Shown here: positions 50,053 through 51,653 of the stretch, piece after piece
Numbering within the stretch: the stretch's first letter is position 1
How the letters are laid out: each line of letters begins with the position of its first letter
DNA from: Nocardia wallacei
Lineage (GTDB): Bacteria; Actinomycetota; Actinomycetes; Mycobacteriales; Mycobacteriaceae
Length of the DNA: 51,653 nucleotides
Assembly (NCBI RefSeq): GCF_029868745.1
Contig: NZ_JARWOP010000049.1
Coordinates: 1-51,653, forward strand
Direction of reading: 5' to 3'
The notes under the pieces: generated by a model
What the model saw: the letters and a program-made list of their open reading frames with translations, nothing else
Database searches by the model: none
Told to the model about the DNA's origin: nothing
Program-made: the position numbers and the translations under genes

Positions 50053-51585
50053 CTAACGACCGTCGGTTCGGCGACTTTCGGGCAGGTCCGCCTCTACCAC
50101 CTCGGCGTCGAGAATGTCGGCCGTTTCGTCGGCAAAGCCGGCGCCGGGACCGATCCGGCCGCCGAGCGCGCGCTGCTCCTCGACCAGTTCGCCCTCGACC
50201 ACCTCGGTATCGCGGCGGTAGTCGGTGTAGTCGGCGTACCGGTCGTCGGCGTAGTCGGCCTCGCGCTCGTCGTAGTCGTAGCTTTCGGCGTAATCCCCGG
50301 CGTAGTCGTCCTCGTCGTCATCCGCGTACTCGTCGTATCCGAACGCCGCCGACGGTGCGAGATTCGGCAGGAACCGCCGCGCGTAGACCAGGGCGGCATA
50401 CCCGGGAATCGCCAGCCACGCGAAAACCAGCACGGTCGCGAGTGGCAGGGCGGGGCCGAGATAGCCGAACGACCCCACCGCGCCACCGGCCGGTCCGCCG
50501 AAAACGACGGTCAGCAGGGCCGCGAAACCGGCCGACGCCAACGTCGCCCACGGCGCGCGCACCTCGTCGTACGAGGTTCGGGCACAGTCGATTCCATTCA
50601 GTACGCCGATCGCCGCCGGGACGAGCAGCAGCACCGGCCACCATCCGGCGGCGGGCCCGGCCGGGACCGCGGACAGGATCGGCAGGCCCGGCACCGGCGC
50701 ACCGGAGACCTCGAACACGCTCAGCCCGCCGGTACCGATGTGCACCTCGGCGCCGAGCAGCACGGCCGCCGAGCCGATCACCACATTCGGCAGATATGCC
50801 AGGGACAGCACCGTCAGGCCCAGCACACCGACCACATTGCCCGCGGCGTCATAGGTGTCGCCGATGCGCGACCAATGCGCGAGGAACGAGATCAGCGTGA
50901 GCGCGGTCGCCACCACCAGCAGCCGCCCGGTCGCCCGCAGCGCCGCCCGCGCGCCCGGCGCGACCCACTCGGGCAGGTAGGCAACGGCCAACTCGCGCAA
51001 GGGATTCGGTCGGCTCGCGATACCGGCCACCGCGGCGACCAGATGCAGGCCGAGCACCCAGCCGAACGCCGCGAGGGTCGCCGGCGGCTGCAGCGCCACG
51101 ACGGCCGACGCGTCCTCGGCGACCGCCAGGCAGACCGCCGTGATCAGCAGCGGCCCGGCCAGTGCCGCGCCGACGATCCAGCCGAGATCGGCGCGCGAGG
51201 CGTCGGGCTCCACCGCCCGCGCGCAGTCGCGCGCGACCGACCACAGCATCAGCGCGGTCGGCAGCAACGGCAGCAGTCCCAGCGAGGTCTTGCCGATCAC
51301 CAGCGGAACCTGATGCACGCCGAGCCAGCCCGCGGCGATCGCGCCGGACGCACCGGTCATGCCGCTACCGGCCGCCCACAGCGTGATCAATACCAGCGCC
51401 ACCACGGTGACCATCGTGAAGCTGGCCGTGCGGGCGGCGATGAACAGCAGGATCTTGGCCCGCTCCGGGCTCAGCGAGAGAAAGACGTTGTCCCCCGGTG
51501 GCGTCCGGCCGGATCCGCCGCGCCGGCCGGGCAGCGCACCCCCCCGCACCCCGTGACCGTCCCCCCGGGCCCGAAACGAAAACAT
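50053..51585 (-). CDS. perM: PerM-like membrane protein (DUF6350)
   Basis: An approximately 510-residue protein with eight or more transmembrane helices between about 55 and 410, beginning near LSLSPERAKILLFIAARTAS, and an acidic Tyr/Asp-rich cytosolic tail (about 420-510). Family knowledge: Rv0955 (PerM) is needed for division and persistence in chronic mycobacterial infection and sits before purN-purH, as here. The ATG at 51585 has a G-run before it, but the N-terminal 45 residues are Gly/Arg-rich and lie in the low-confidence window end, so the start is doubtful. Confidence 0.85.
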   Translation of the reverse strand: MFSFRARGDGHGVRGGALPGRRGGSGRTPPGDNVFLSLSPERAKILLFIAARTASFTMVTVVALVLITLWAAGSGMTGASGAIAAGWLGVHQVPLVIGKTSLGLLPLLPTALMLWSVARDCARAVEPDASRADLGWIVGAALAGPLLITAVCLAVAEDASAVVALQPPATLAAFGWVLGLHLVAAVAGIASRPNPLRELAVAYLPEWVAPGARAALRATGRLLVVATALTLISFLAHWSRIGDTYDAAGNVVGVLGLTVLSLAYLPNVVIGSAAVLLGAEVHIGTGGLSVFEVSGAPVPGLPILSAVPAGPAAGWWPVLLLVPAAIGVLNGIDCARTSYDEVRAPWATLASAGFAALLTVVFGGPAGGAVGSFGYLGPALPLATVLVFAWLAIPGYAALVYARRFLPNLAPSAAFGYDEYADDDEDDYAGDYAESYDYDEREADYADDRYADYTDYRRDTEVVEGELVEEQRALGGRIGPGAGFADETADILDAEVVEADLPESRRTDGR

Positions 51586-51653
51586 TAAACCCCCGTGGCG
51601 GACACACCACCACGGGAGCCCCCGCACGACCCCGCACGACGGGCGCCGGGCAC
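51586..51653. other. Window end, GC-rich, no gene seen
   Basis: The last bases contain direct repeats (CCGCACGACC, ACCACGGG) and may include the upstream region of perM. The CGGGGGTTTAATG motif, on the minus strand at 51583-51595, is also found at 126-138 on the plus strand. Confidence 0.4.

Overview
This window is chromosomal DNA of a high-GC, mycolic-acid-type actinomycete, most probably Nocardia (family Nocardiaceae). The evidence is dense GC-rich coding sequence with many GTG starts, two MspA-type porins, an EspC-like type VII secretion substrate, MprA/MprB/PepD, a PerM homologue and a conservon. Several blocks keep the gene order known from Mycobacterium tuberculosis: rplM-rpsI-glmM; mscL/FmdB/5-FCL/galU/glp/rimJ/glpR (the Rv0985c-Rv0996 neighbourhood); mprA-mprB-pepD-moaB; and perM-purN-purH. 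I saw no tRNA, rRNA, CRISPR array, insertion sequence or origin. About 55 genes can be supported.

Layout. 1-328: GC homopolymer-rich flank without a convincing gene. 329-2953 (minus): a translationally coupled trio of type VII secretion-associated genes (EspC-like, EspA-like, membrane protein). 3118-5616 (minus): glmM, rpsI, rplM. 5988-10779 (minus): an FHA-ABC exporter of Rv1747 type followed by a membrane-anchored Hsp70/actin-fold protein. 10893-15559 (plus): metallopeptidase lipoprotein, small secreted protein, DUF3311 plus sodium:solute symporter, and a stand-alone LigD-type polymerase domain. 15560-21426: glycosyltransferase with an unusual leader, an AraC regulator, an aldose epimerase, and a TetR-controlled membrane operon. 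21642-25903 (minus): the division module GlpR/SepX, an acetyltransferase, Glp (MoeA-like) and GalU. 26187-28560 (plus): 5-formyl-THF cyclo-ligase, FmdB zinc ribbon, SAF-domain protein, MscL. 28622-35086 (minus): two MspA porins, a small protein, MoaB, PepD, MprB, MprA. 35464-41085 (plus): a conservon (CvnA-D) with a fifth gene encoding an MHYT membrane sensor. 41166-43764: secreted glycine-zipper protein, DUF1906 lysin-like protein, small helical protein. 43777-46928: divergent zinc-independent ribosomal protein cluster with Mrf and two Zur-like operators. 47013-51585: lipoprotein, then purH, purN, perM (minus).

How parts work together. The zinc-starvation cluster supplies cysteine-free paralogues of L28, L31, L32, L33, S14 and S18 together with Mrf, the factor that recruits the ribosome hibernation protein. 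MprAB and PepD form an envelope-stress loop; near-identical direct repeats precede both mprA and pepD. The conservon is a signalling complex of NIT-domain kinase, roadblock protein, DUF742 protein and small GTPase, here with an added membrane sensor. Glp and GlpR act at the division septum.

The most interesting signals are: the five-gene conservon with an MHYT protein and a repeat-bearing kinase tail; a 163-bp element with a duplicated start region inside the zinc-free ribosomal operon; the FHA exporter plus actin-fold pair; a glycosyltransferase frame with a 13-codon leader, an upstream module and an internal start; and a CRP-like palindrome in a convergent gap where no gene is evident.
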